DNA of 35,751 bases from a virus. How positions within the stretch are numbered: position 1 is the stretch's first letter; every line of letters begins with the position of its first letter. Under the pieces are notes generated by a model. It did no database searches. It saw nothing but the letters and a program-made list of their open reading frames with translations, and was not told the origin of the DNA. Below are positions 20,401-27,598 of this stretch, in pieces. A program made the translations under genes and the position numbers. The DNA lies in IMG/VR virus record IMGVR_UViG_3300025120_000216, positions 1-35,751 of that record, one strand, 5' to 3'.

Positions 20401-20941
20401 CAGCTACAGTTTCTTTTTTAACAGGACGTCCGTATGTGCCGTTAATAGGTAACGATGCATTAAGTACTTTTGTAAATTGTTCGTTCCAATCAGGGTTACT
20501 TGGATCATTCCATATAATTGTTTGGTTTTCTAAATTTATATTATTAGCATCAAACAATTCTTCTGTAGTCTGTACACTAGTAATTTTAAGTAATCCGTTT
20601 GCAGGTTGATTTCTCTTTGGGTTATATGAAAGCAAACGTGCTAGACGTAATACGCTTTCTCTACGTTCTGCTAATTCTAGAAAATTTTCTCTAGCATTAA
20701 GATCGATTCTGTATGATATATTTTGTCCTAAAAATGCTATCAAATCTATTAATGCAAGGTACTCTGAGCTTTCAATATAATCATTGAAATCCTCAGGGTA
20801 ATTTTCCCTAATATAATTAATCATTACACGGCGAAGATTGTCAAAGTCGTAACTTTGGAAATCCGCATTTCTATAACTTTGATAGATGCGTTTCCAATCT
20901 TCTGCAACTAGTAATCTATTTTGTCTATCTGTTGATGACAT
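17417..20941 (-). CDS. 6: Baseplate wedge protein gp6 (Baseplate_J-like), extended, with poly-Ser C-terminus
   Basis: An 1174-aa protein with an ATG start and an AGGA ribosome site. Residues ~10-110 carry the gp6 N-terminal signature, including YIRENYPEDFNDYIESSEYL, IAFLGQNISYRIDLNARENF and RLLSYNPKR. The region at ~1020-1130 (INEFFALENWEFGETFYFTE, MQQLAPDLVMFVLVP) matches the conserved C-terminal part of the family. In T4, gp6 forms the ring that joins the baseplate wedges. T4 gp6 is ~660 aa, so this homologue carries several hundred extra residues, mostly in the middle. The last ~40 residues are almost all Ser/Thr/Gly and end in GGYGY. It follows gp25, with which it interacts in T4, and is preceded by its own late promoter core. 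Confidence 0.9.
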   Translation of the reverse strand: MSSTDRQNRLLVAEDWKRIYQSYRNADFQSYDFDNLRRVMINYIRENYPEDFNDYIESSEYLALIDLIAFLGQNISYRIDLNARENFLELAERRESVLRLARLLSYNPKRNQPANGLLKITSVQTTEELFDANNINLENQTIIWNDPSNPDWNEQFTKVLNASLPINGTYGRPVKKETVAGIPTEQYRFNSTNKEVPVFGFSKVVNGTSTRFEIVSTDVTNGAIEEESPFPGNNFAFLYRDDGRGPASTNNGFFCHFRQGTLDQGTFNISTPSTNQVVAIDAVNINNNDVWLYKLDGFGLEDEQWSKVDAVEGNNVIYNSLSKKVRNIYSVLTRINDRISLIFSDGVFGNLPKGNFRVYYRTSKNQRQIIDPADMRGVSIKIPYVSRKGRSETLSLVFELGYTVDNATTSETNGSIKNSAPANYYTQNRMVTAEDYQIGPLTVNQEIVKAKSINRIASGISRYFDLTDATGKYSKTNLFGIDGIITKEKLELQNTFTFATQTDIEGAIENTIEPILTDRKVKNFYMSEYPKLLTEDLNNTWTSLSDDTNLNTGYLKNTTGVRSQIGSFTGSLLKLIVPGTLIKFVPPTGQHFMANNEHGLMAGLPDHPNAISYKWTKVVSVTGDGTVTNADGSGGVILADPIPTGAKLVEIMPRIATALENDVKTQIVDQAFAYKTFGLRFDRDLRQWRLITENDLNIGGAFSIGKTGDSTNQQLDASWLLLFETDGETYTITYRASRYVFESDKEIKFYYDSGDKIYNNLTGKTVKDKISILNINTQPDITSPFTIDFDWEIVEEFRDTDGYINSKKIQVSFFDEDEDGVVDNPQIFEDIVAPKVTPLNKFVFLQKESTNDGSEDYNYVDNTARTQPIITLQNLASLGTTTIYEDKQVFYFVDENIFYEIDKLTGNLTLTNNFRARLGRDKLKFLYVHAADASSRIDPSVSNIIDTYLLTRSYDNTYRQYLEGTISAKPLPPSQDQLYQSYGTELNKIKSLTDEIIYHPVKYKVLFGNKAKDDLQATFKIVKNADLTINDNDLKSRVISSINEFFALENWEFGETFYFTELSAYVMQQLAPDLVMFVLVPDQSAQSFGSLLEIKSESDEIFISGATVDDIEIVDAITASRLKAQGNVLTSSTTSNTGIQSSSSTTASSSSSSSSSSSSSSSSSSGSSSGGYGY
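17447..17502 (-). repeat. 6: 12-bp tandem repeat encoding poly-serine at the gp6 C-terminus
   Basis: Four perfect plus-strand copies of GCTACTAGAACT lie at 17447-17494, followed by a partial fifth copy. Read on the minus strand each unit gives four serine codons. Because the unit is a multiple of three, gain or loss of copies would change tail length without shifting frame. Strand slippage is the likely origin. Confidence 0.95.
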
Positions 20942-20961
20942 GGCTATTCCTTTTTACTAGT

Positions 20962-20970
20962 GTATTTATT
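20962..20970 (-). promoter_or_regulatory. Late promoter core AATAAATAC upstream of gp6
   Basis: It lies in the 54-nt gap between gp25 and gp6 and reads AATAAATAC on the minus strand. Expected transcription start is about 20955, giving a ~14-nt leader with AAGGA before the gp6 ATG. Its placement in one of the few real gaps of the operon supports function. Confidence 0.6.
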
Positions 20971-20995
20971 TAAATGAGATAAGTGCGTATATAAT

Positions 20996-21442
20996 TTATG
21001 CACTTAGTAAACCTGCTTTTTCATCGAACTGAAATCGCAGCTGTTCACTAATATTGTAGGGTAAAAACAATAAACTTACTTCTACTTGAATACCACTTTC
21101 GTACTGATCAACAATAATATTATTGACTTGTACTCTCGGATCTAAATTTACAATATTTGATACATTTGCTACTATTGCATCTTTTAATGGTTCTGTTAAC
21201 GGCTCGAATAAAATGTCCCAAATAATTGTACCAAATTCTGGATCGCTAATTTTTTCACCTTGGCGAATATGAAAATGGTTGATAATATCCTGTTTAATAA
21301 GTTCTATATCATATAAAACAAATTTACCAGTGTTGTTTACTGTACTAAAGCCTCTATACGCCTTAGTACCAACACCAAAGTCAGTTTTTTGATTAGATTT
21401 TACTTCTACTTGTTTATATAATTGTTTTTCTAATGAGCTCAT
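20996..21442 (-). CDS. 25: Baseplate wedge protein gp25 (GPW/gp25 family)
   Basis: A 148-aa protein, close to the usual length of the family (T4 gp25 is 132 aa). The conserved core is visible: IRQGEK (59-64), EFGTIIWDILFEPL (69-82), then a helix and the C-terminal strand pair. gp25 is a wedge component that contacts gp6 and gp53 and helps anchor the sheath in the contractile tail. The ATG lies 12 nt after the gp5-like stop, with AAGG about 11 nt upstream, so it is read from the same message. Identification is confident from the core motif and position next to gp6. Confidence 0.95.
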   Translation of the reverse strand: MSSLEKQLYKQVEVKSNQKTDFGVGTKAYRGFSTVNNTGKFVLYDIELIKQDIINHFHIRQGEKISDPEFGTIIWDILFEPLTEPLKDAIVANVSNIVNLDPRVQVNNIIVDQYESGIQVEVSLLFLPYNISEQLRFQFDEKAGLLSA

Positions 21443-21454
21443 ATTGTATTTACC

Positions 21455-22864
21455 TTAGGTTGGTTTGCTAAAAGTATCCAGCACAGGTGTGTATTCGCCT
21501 GATGCTGTAGCACCATTTAGACCTAAAATGTTTGCTGAATTTGTAGCATCTGTTTTAAGTGGTGTATGTTCTGCAGGATTTAAATTTTCATGACCAGTCC
21601 ACGGTTCGTTCTGGGGTTGTCTTAATGGCGATTTAGCATCACTGGCTTGTTGAGCTACAGGTCCGTTTAAGTGCAACGGATCAGAAGTCAAATACATACC
21701 TGAAGAGCTTACATCATGTCTGCCTTCACAAGTAATTTTGCCATTTGCGCCCACTTTAACTTCCCAGTTCTCTCCAGTCTGTGTAAACATGCTTTGTCCA
21801 GATATCATGTTTATATTATTTCCAGCTTCAATATTAATATCTCTATCTGCTTTGAAATTAAAATCATTTTCTGAATGAATACTAACACTATCTTTTGCGT
21901 AGATATCAATTTTACCGTTTGATGTTAATTCAATCCAAGCAGTACCCTTGCCGTTTGCAATATAAATTAGTTCTTCAGAATTATGCATTAATATCTGATG
22001 ACCTGTTCTTGTCTTTAATCTTATTAAATCATTATGAGGTAACGTTACATCTCCTGATTCGCCTTTTTCAATACTAGCATATTCTGAAGGACCTTCAGAA
22101 GCAGACGTTTTCCTTAACAAACTTGCATCTCCGTCATCCATTACAAAACTAGATCCACTTAATCTGTTAAATGCAACATCACTTTGTGCAAATTGTTCTC
22201 CGTACTTTACTTTAGGAGATCCTGGTCTCCTATCAGCTGGACCTGGAGTGCTAAATCCAAATACCATACTAGGTGTTTCACGTCTAGCACTACTTGTTGT
22301 TGTGCCTCTAGTATGATCTGTAGTTAAGCCTGCGTTTTCTAAAATACCTTGTCTATTTAAATCTGTTGGTTTTACAAATTTTGTTGCATCTTTGCCAGCG
22401 CCTTTTTCAACTTTTTTATTATATTCGCCAACAGGTAATGGTTTGCTTTTATCTGAATTATTAAATGAAGTACTTGCATACCCTGGTAACATAAAATTCA
22501 TGTATTCTTCTTGTACACAACCTATCCAATACCCTTGTCCAAAATTACCTTCAGCAAATATTACTAATACCTTTGTACCAATGTCTGGTGGTACTGCCCA
22601 CATTCCATAACTTTTTTGAGTATAGGCATAACCTTCATTATTACTAACACCTTTGTAGGGAGTAACACCGTAAAAAGGATTTAAATATTTTACAGGAACC
22701 ATTTGTCCTGTTTTTTCAGTACTGTTTCCTGCATCTGTTACTTTTAATAGTTCAACTTCTAAACTACCCATATTTTTGCTGTCAAGATGATTTACAACTG
22801 TTGCAAGAAATGGGCCAGGATTTCCGCTTAGGTCGGTTTTTGCTGAACGTTGATTCTCTGCCAT
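21455..22864 (-). CDS. 5: Baseplate hub/spike protein gp5-like, lacking the lysozyme domain
   Basis: A 469-aa protein. Residues ~18-120 form an OB-fold of the gp5/VgrG/gpV type (FLATVVNHLDSKNMGSLEVE; PPDIGTKVLVIFAEGN; GYWIGCVQEEYMNFMLPGY). Residues ~280-385 form a beta-helix spike shaft with short repeats such as GKIDIYAKDSVSIHSEND and INIEAGNNINM, introduced by LIRLKTRTGHQILMHNSEE. In T4, gp5 carries a T4-type lysozyme between these parts. Here residues ~130-280 are a low-complexity, Ser/Gly/Pro-rich linker without the Glu-Asp-Thr catalytic arrangement. The product should be a trimeric membrane-piercing spike bound below the hub. The ATG overlaps the stop of the preceding hub gene by 1 nt. 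Confidence 0.88.
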   Translation of the reverse strand: MAENQRSAKTDLSGNPGPFLATVVNHLDSKNMGSLEVELLKVTDAGNSTEKTGQMVPVKYLNPFYGVTPYKGVSNNEGYAYTQKSYGMWAVPPDIGTKVLVIFAEGNFGQGYWIGCVQEEYMNFMLPGYASTSFNNSDKSKPLPVGEYNKKVEKGAGKDATKFVKPTDLNRQGILENAGLTTDHTRGTTTSSARRETPSMVFGFSTPGPADRRPGSPKVKYGEQFAQSDVAFNRLSGSSFVMDDGDASLLRKTSASEGPSEYASIEKGESGDVTLPHNDLIRLKTRTGHQILMHNSEELIYIANGKGTAWIELTSNGKIDIYAKDSVSIHSENDFNFKADRDINIEAGNNINMISGQSMFTQTGENWEVKVGANGKITCEGRHDVSSSGMYLTSDPLHLNGPVAQQASDAKSPLRQPQNEPWTGHENLNPAEHTPLKTDATNSANILGLNGATASGEYTPVLDTFSKPT

Positions 22865-25431
22865 TATTGTGCCTGTCCTAATTTACCCCATTGCGTGTCT
22901 GGTTTTGTTGGATCAAAATCTCCTGTGCTTTTAGAAGATTGGCCGCCTGTGCCGTCTTTGCTACCTGATGTTTCTGTACCTGTTACTGCTCCGTTACCGC
23001 TAGGTGATATTGCATTTTCGCCAGTACCTTCTTTCATAACTGCTGATGTTGTAGCTACTTCATCAGCTTGTACATCTTGGTTACGTCTTCTAATACAACT
23101 TAATTCTTGTGTAAACTGTCCATCACTAAATCTATTTGAACATGTTAAGACTGTATACAATCCACTAAATGCACCAACTGGTTGTGTGCCGCCGCCTGGA
23201 AAATCCATTCCGCCGTTATTATTATAGTCTAAAGGTGTTCTAAAATTCATTAATATATCTACTTCACTTGATTGTTGATTCATTGCACCATCTGAATTAA
23301 CATTTAGTAGACCTTCTACAGGACTAGCATTATAGTTTCCTACTCCGCTATCTGCAATGTAATAAGGGTCGCCCATTATTTTAAAATCAATTGATACAAG
23401 GTCTGTTGGACTATTTACTATTGCTTCATTAAAATTACGTGCTACCTGGCTTTCAGCACTAATTGCTGCTCCACCTACTGCTCTTGCAGAACTTGCTGAT
23501 CCGTCTGCTCGTGTAGATGATTGTCCTTCAGCAGGTATAACTTCTGTATTACCGTCGTTAATTGCAGGCGATGCATCTGATGTACCTGCAGCCATTCTAC
23601 TTGCATCACCAGTTTTTTGATCTGAATTTAACTGACCAAGATCTGGTTGTAAAGCATTAAAGAATGCTGCATCAAAATTAATTTCAAAATCTAGTATATC
23701 TTTATTTTGTCCTGTGTAGATATAATTGTATTCTTTAACTGCTTGACGTTTTAATTTTTCAATACCAGGTGAAGGTTGGGTTGAACCTGTTAATTTACTA
23801 ATTTGTACTTTGTAAGGAACAATTCTATAGACATATACTCTAGGTGGTTTTCCTGTTTGTGTTACTTGTTCAGTGCTTGTAACATCAAAAACTTGTGATT
23901 CTACTTTATACCATTCAATCATACCAAATCCGTCTGGCTCTTGGAAAGCTAAGTCTCTGCCATAATCACTTAATAGTATAACTTCCTCAACAACATCTTG
24001 TATTCTTGTACCTTTAGGAAAAGTAATTCTACGACCTTCGTCACTTACTTGTACCTTGCCTCTAGAAAACACACCTGGTTTGTCATCAACTTCGGAAAAT
24101 GCTGGCTTACCAAATGGTGTTTCGCCTCCGTCTAAGAAACTTTTTACAATTTTGCCTGAGCCTATAGAATTTATATTATCATCGTTTTCGGAAAACTCTC
24201 TAATTGTTTCTCCAAAATCACTACGTTTAATTACAATTCCAAGTATCTTTTGTAATTCAGCATCAAAATCTGCAGGTACTTGACCGTTTTGTATTCCTGA
24301 AATAGTTTCAAATAACTTTTCTTTTTGCTCTGCTGTAAGTTCTCGTGTAGCTTCTGATGAAGGGTCTGAATCAGATTTTGTTGTTGCTCCTCCAGCATCT
24401 TGTATTGCACCTAGCAAATTTTCTGAAGCACTGCTATCAGCTGTTGGAAACATAATTATATATTGATCTGCATTTTTTAGTTGTTTTGCGTTTAACAACT
24501 CTAATTGTCTATCGTTCATTGCAACTGATAAACTTTGTCCACCCGATTGTAACATTTCTGATACAGTTGATCCAGTTATTGTAATATCTGTTTGTGTAGC
24601 TTGTACACTATCACTAAATGCTTCTTCGTTATAAGGAAATCCTGAAACCCTATATGTACTGCCGCCTTCGTTAACATTAAAAGTTACATCTGCAAGTTTG
24701 AAGGGAAACATGCGTCTTGCACGTGGTACAGTAAATGTTCTGCCGGTATCGTCGTGTCCTTTAAAATCTATTGTTATAATAAACGGAGCTTCTAAATAAT
24801 TTTTATGACCTGCTCGTAACGAAGCAACTTGTAGTGTTTGTAAAAATAATCCCATACTATATGGTTCGGTTACTTCAAATTCTACAGAAGTAGCATTTGT
24901 CTGTCTAGTTTTTTGATTAGGTATAATTAATGATTCTACTTGCAAGTTGTCTATAAAATATTCAACCCTACCGTTAGTTTCATATAATGTTGTTGCTTTG
25001 TTTGCGCCAGCGCCTCCTCCTGTACTTGCAATAATTACACTAGGTTCACGTTTTCTATAAGTTGCATCTGGAAAGTTTAATTCTAATGATGTTAAACATC
25101 CAAAAGTTAATACGTAATTAAAAGAAGCAAACGCTTCTAATTCATTTTTAACAGGTAGTCCTCCACCAAGCATTCCGCTTACTAAACTACCAACTACTCC
25201 GCCTAGTGCGCCACGGACCTCTGCATCAATAGTTTTATAATCACCGCTAAGTGGAAAAATTTCTTTGACTGCTAAATCAATTTCTTCAATCGATCCTTCT
25301 ATAGAGTTAGCAATACCATTTATATCTATGTTAGCTGAGGTTGGTACAATTACTGAATTTTTTACATTCTCTTGTATTGTCTTACCTGCGGCTTGTGCCC
25401 TAGCAAGTGCGTTTTGGATCGACATTGACAT
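22864..25431 (-). CDS. Baseplate hub protein, gp27-like candidate
   Basis: An 855-aa protein. After a variable N-terminus, residues ~102-270 contain segments expected of a tail-tube-fold hub protein: SFNYVLTFGCLTSLELNFPD, EYFIDNLQVESLIIPNQKTR, EVTEPYSMGLFLQTLQVASL and PRARRMFPFKLADVTFNVNE. The C-terminal ~250 residues are Ser/Gly/Ala-rich and end in a disordered-looking tail. No catalytic motif is visible. It sits immediately upstream of the gp5-like spike gene and overlaps it by 1 nt; in T4 the spike binds the gp27 ring, so a gp27-type hub role is the best inference. Homologues in marine T4-like phages are usually labelled only as structural or hub proteins. The start codon follows the gp53 stop directly, so coupling is likely. 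Confidence 0.65.
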   Translation of the reverse strand: MSMSIQNALARAQAAGKTIQENVKNSVIVPTSANIDINGIANSIEGSIEEIDLAVKEIFPLSGDYKTIDAEVRGALGGVVGSLVSGMLGGGLPVKNELEAFASFNYVLTFGCLTSLELNFPDATYRKREPSVIIASTGGGAGANKATTLYETNGRVEYFIDNLQVESLIIPNQKTRQTNATSVEFEVTEPYSMGLFLQTLQVASLRAGHKNYLEAPFIITIDFKGHDDTGRTFTVPRARRMFPFKLADVTFNVNEGGSTYRVSGFPYNEEAFSDSVQATQTDITITGSTVSEMLQSGGQSLSVAMNDRQLELLNAKQLKNADQYIIMFPTADSSASENLLGAIQDAGGATTKSDSDPSSEATRELTAEQKEKLFETISGIQNGQVPADFDAELQKILGIVIKRSDFGETIREFSENDDNINSIGSGKIVKSFLDGGETPFGKPAFSEVDDKPGVFSRGKVQVSDEGRRITFPKGTRIQDVVEEVILLSDYGRDLAFQEPDGFGMIEWYKVESQVFDVTSTEQVTQTGKPPRVYVYRIVPYKVQISKLTGSTQPSPGIEKLKRQAVKEYNYIYTGQNKDILDFEINFDAAFFNALQPDLGQLNSDQKTGDASRMAAGTSDASPAINDGNTEVIPAEGQSSTRADGSASSARAVGGAAISAESQVARNFNEAIVNSPTDLVSIDFKIMGDPYYIADSGVGNYNASPVEGLLNVNSDGAMNQQSSEVDILMNFRTPLDYNNNGGMDFPGGGTQPVGAFSGLYTVLTCSNRFSDGQFTQELSCIRRRNQDVQADEVATTSAVMKEGTGENAISPSGNGAVTGTETSGSKDGTGGQSSKSTGDFDPTKPDTQWGKLGQAQ

Positions 25432-25731
25432 TTAAATTCCTAATAATCGTTGTAACTTGTCACCTTGTGGTAGATAAATCTGTAAACCTGCTTCAAGATC
25501 ATAAACAGGATCTTTTAAAATATCCATATTTCTCTGCGAAAACACCCACCATAACTTCCTATCACCATATAGATCGTGTGCTAATAAATCTGGTCTATGA
25601 GTGTATTGTACTTCTACTGTATATAACACATCATTAGGTTCAGACGGTACCGGTCTGATTGAAAAATAACCAAGTGCTCCACTTTGGAATTTTGTTTTAT
25701 GATATGGACTTGTTGTTTCATAGTTTGCCAT
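25432..25731 (-). CDS. 53: Baseplate wedge protein gp53 (LysM-like)
   Basis: A 99-aa protein with the gp53 signature: VQYTHRPDLLAHDLYGDRKL, WWVFSQRN and KDPVYDLEAGLQIYLP (residues 41-89), a LysM-like fold. T4 gp53 is 196 aa, so this is a short form common in marine T4-like phages. In T4, gp53 joins adjacent wedges and contacts gp25 and gp6. The ATG overlaps the upstream gene's stop by 1 nt (TAATG). Neighbours and motif agree, so the call is firm. Confidence 0.9.
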   Translation of the reverse strand: MANYETTSPYHKTKFQSGALGYFSIRPVPSEPNDVLYTVEVQYTHRPDLLAHDLYGDRKLWWVFSQRNMDILKDPVYDLEAGLQIYLPQGDKLQRLLGI

Positions 25732-26624
25732 TATAAGAATCCTGGTCCGTTTGCACCGCCTTGTGTTGCGCCTCTTACAAATGAATCTAAACTAAAGCCT
25801 TCAACACTACGTCTACTGTAAACTGGAAGAACACCAACTTGTATTTGACTTCTTGTAGGAACATACGTTCCGTTTGGTCCAAGACCTGGAATATGAATAT
25901 AATCAATATCAGGACTTAATTCAACTGTAAAGTTTGTTACTACAACAGGAACATTTTTAAAAACATAATCACCATATCCGTTTAGTTTAACTACAGGTGG
26001 AGGAGCACCTCTATTTGAAGTTTGGCCGTATGCCATTTTTGTTACACTTCGTAAATAGTGTACTGCTGCAATCCAATACTTACCTTCCTCTGCATTTTCA
26101 ATAAAGAAATCTCCAACAAGAGTCATCTGTTCAACTCTGCTATTACGGTAGGCATAAAAAGGATAATTACTATGAACAGGTTCAAGAGCATTATAGTTGG
26201 CATTGTGTTGCATTAAAATAGTTGGAGTATAAGGAAACACTAATCCGTTAGTGTCTATTAATTCTTGTAAAATTGCACTATCTTCGAACGCAAAATTTCG
26301 GGGCATTGATAATCTAACACGCCAATCTTGATCTCCGCCTGAAGCCCAGGAGCCATCTTTGAAATTACTTAAACTAGGCATGCCCATACCAGGTAAATTT
26401 TTACCACGTATTAGGGAACCTATACCTAAATTATCTGCAAAATTTAAAGCAATGTCTTTACCAACGCCAGCTACTGCACCTAATGCATTCTCGCCAAACT
26501 TCAACGCCGATCCAACAAGATTCTCAACACTTGCTTGCGGTGAAGCACTATTACGTGCTTGCGAAGCAAGATTGTTTTTTATTGCTGGGTTTGTGCTAAT
26601 ACCTGGACTATTATGTAGTTCCAT
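25731..26624 (-). CDS. 48: Baseplate tail-tube cap/initiator, gp48-like (gp54 paralogue possible)
   Basis: A 297-aa protein, first gene of the minus-strand operon, with AGGAG before the ATG. Residues ~1-80 are Ala/Gly-rich and probably flexible. Residues ~100-280 hold a tail-tube-like core with VFPYTPTILMQHNANYNAL, HSNYPFYAYRNSRVEQMTLV, AAVHYLRSVTKMAYG, KLNGYGDYVFKNVPVVVTNF and VGVLPVYSRRS. T4 has two paralogues, gp48 and gp54, that cap the hub and start tube assembly; only one is in this window. I favour gp48 from the pattern, but separating it from gp54 needs profile searches. Confidence 0.65.
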   Translation of the reverse strand: MELHNSPGISTNPAIKNNLASQARNSASPQASVENLVGSALKFGENALGAVAGVGKDIALNFADNLGIGSLIRGKNLPGMGMPSLSNFKDGSWASGGDQDWRVRLSMPRNFAFEDSAILQELIDTNGLVFPYTPTILMQHNANYNALEPVHSNYPFYAYRNSRVEQMTLVGDFFIENAEEGKYWIAAVHYLRSVTKMAYGQTSNRGAPPPVVKLNGYGDYVFKNVPVVVTNFTVELSPDIDYIHIPGLGPNGTYVPTRSQIQVGVLPVYSRRSVEGFSLDSFVRGATQGGANGPGFL

Positions 26625-26646
26625 ATTAATTGTCTCCTATATACAT

Positions 26647-26654
26647 TATTTAGT
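26647..26654 (-). promoter_or_regulatory. Weak late-promoter candidate ACTAAATA for the baseplate operon
   Basis: On the minus strand the bases read ACTAAATA, six of eight matching TATAAATA, 22 nt before the gp48-like ATG with AGGAG in the leader. It touches the -35 box of the opposing gp55 promoter. The match is poor, so this is tentative, but the operon head needs a promoter here. Confidence 0.3.
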
Positions 26655-26682
26655 TGACTTTATTAACTACATAGTTTATAAT
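26654..26682 (+). promoter_or_regulatory. Sigma70-type promoter for gp55
   Basis: TTGACT at 26654-26659 and TATAAT at 26677-26682 are separated by exactly 17 nt. Only one base differs from the host sigma70 consensus. It points into gp55, whose ATG is 22 nt downstream of the -10 box, with GGAG in between. Host polymerase should therefore make the late sigma factor. Confidence 0.85.
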
Positions 26683-26704
26683 ATAACAAACAACTGGAGA
26701 AAAT

Positions 26705-27532
26705 ATGAGAAAAATCAACTATCTTAACAATAAAGATATATTAAAAGAGATACACAAGTCAAAAAGTACCTTTTGTAGCTATGTAGCACCAGAATACAGT
26801 TCTTATGACATAATTCTACTTGATATTGATAAAATTAACATACGCACTATTGCGGAAGCAAAGAGAAATAAAGCAAAAAAATTACAGCAATTAGATTTTG
26901 AAAGTAAAAAAGCATCAGGAATGAAAGTTAAACTAGCAGAATGTGAAGTAGATTATAGAAAGATGAAAAAAGACGAACTTGTCTTTCGGATCATGACTTT
27001 TGATCATATACCAGAAGAACCTGGTCGTAAGAAGAATCCTAAAACAGTCGCTGACACAAAAGTTAAACTAAATTTTCCGCCTTTTCATCATTACAAATTT
27101 GACGATAAAGATAATTTAGTTTGCATAGGTAAAAGCCACTGGGAAGGCGGTATGGAAAACGGATTTTTTAATCATAAACACGGAAAAGCAACAAATAAAC
27201 TTGCTATGATGTGGATGAAGTTATGTGATAGGTATGCTACACGAGGTAATGTACGTGGCTACACCTATAACGATGAGATGCGAGGACAGGCAATTTTACA
27301 ATTAGCACAGATTGGTTTACAGTTTGATGAATCAAAATCGCAGAATCCATTTGCATATTATACTGCCGCAGTTACAAATTCATTTGTAAGAGTCATTAAT
27401 ATTGAAAAGAAAAATCAAAACATTAGAGATGATATTTTGGAACAAAATGGCTTAAATCCTAGTTACACAAGGCAACATGCCGGTGAATGGGACGCACAAA
27501 TGCAGAGACAAGCAGAACTTAATAAAAAATAA
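26705..27532 (+). CDS. 55: Late-transcription sigma factor gp55
   Basis: A 275-aa protein. Its start, INYLNNKDILKEI (4-16), resembles the T4 gp55 N-terminus. Residues ~163-240 form the sigma region-2-like core: RGYTYNDEMRGQAILQLAQ, GLQFDESKSQNPFAYYTAAV and NSFVRVINIEKKNQN. gp55 binds host RNA polymerase and recognises the TATAAATA late element. T4 gp55 is 185 aa; the extra length here is mostly an inserted segment at ~25-160, Lys-rich, including LVFRIMTFDHIPEEP and KLNFPPFHHYKF. Such a long form appears common among marine T4-like phages. The C-terminus is polar and basic, without an obvious hydrophobic/acidic clamp-binding tail as in T4. It opens the plus-strand operon with gp47 and gp46 and has a strong sigma70 promoter. 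Confidence 0.88.
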   Translation: MRKINYLNNKDILKEIHKSKSTFCSYVAPEYSSYDIILLDIDKINIRTIAEAKRNKAKKLQQLDFESKKASGMKVKLAECEVDYRKMKKDELVFRIMTFDHIPEEPGRKKNPKTVADTKVKLNFPPFHHYKFDDKDNLVCIGKSHWEGGMENGFFNHKHGKATNKLAMMWMKLCDRYATRGNVRGYTYNDEMRGQAILQLAQIGLQFDESKSQNPFAYYTAAVTNSFVRVINIEKKNQNIRDDILEQNGLNPSYTRQHAGEWDAQMQRQAELNKK

Positions 27533-27546
27533 ATTTAAATTTCCGG

Positions 27547-27575
27547 TTGACAACGTATACAAAAGAGCGTATTAT
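27547..27575 (+). promoter_or_regulatory. Sigma70-type promoter for gp47-gp46
   Basis: A perfect TTGACA at 27547-27552 is followed after 17 nt by TATTAT at 27570-27575. It lies wholly in the 66-nt gap between gp55 and gp47. The predicted start near 27582 leaves a ~17-nt leader containing GAGGAG (27586-27591) ahead of the TTG start codon. Confidence 0.85.
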
Positions 27576-27598
27576 ATACAGGAAAGAGGAGTATTTTT

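Noticed and set aside
21446-21454. Late promoter core GGTAAATAC before gp25
   Set aside because: It ends 3 nt before the gp25 ATG, so a transcript from it would start at or inside the start codon; probably chance similarity.
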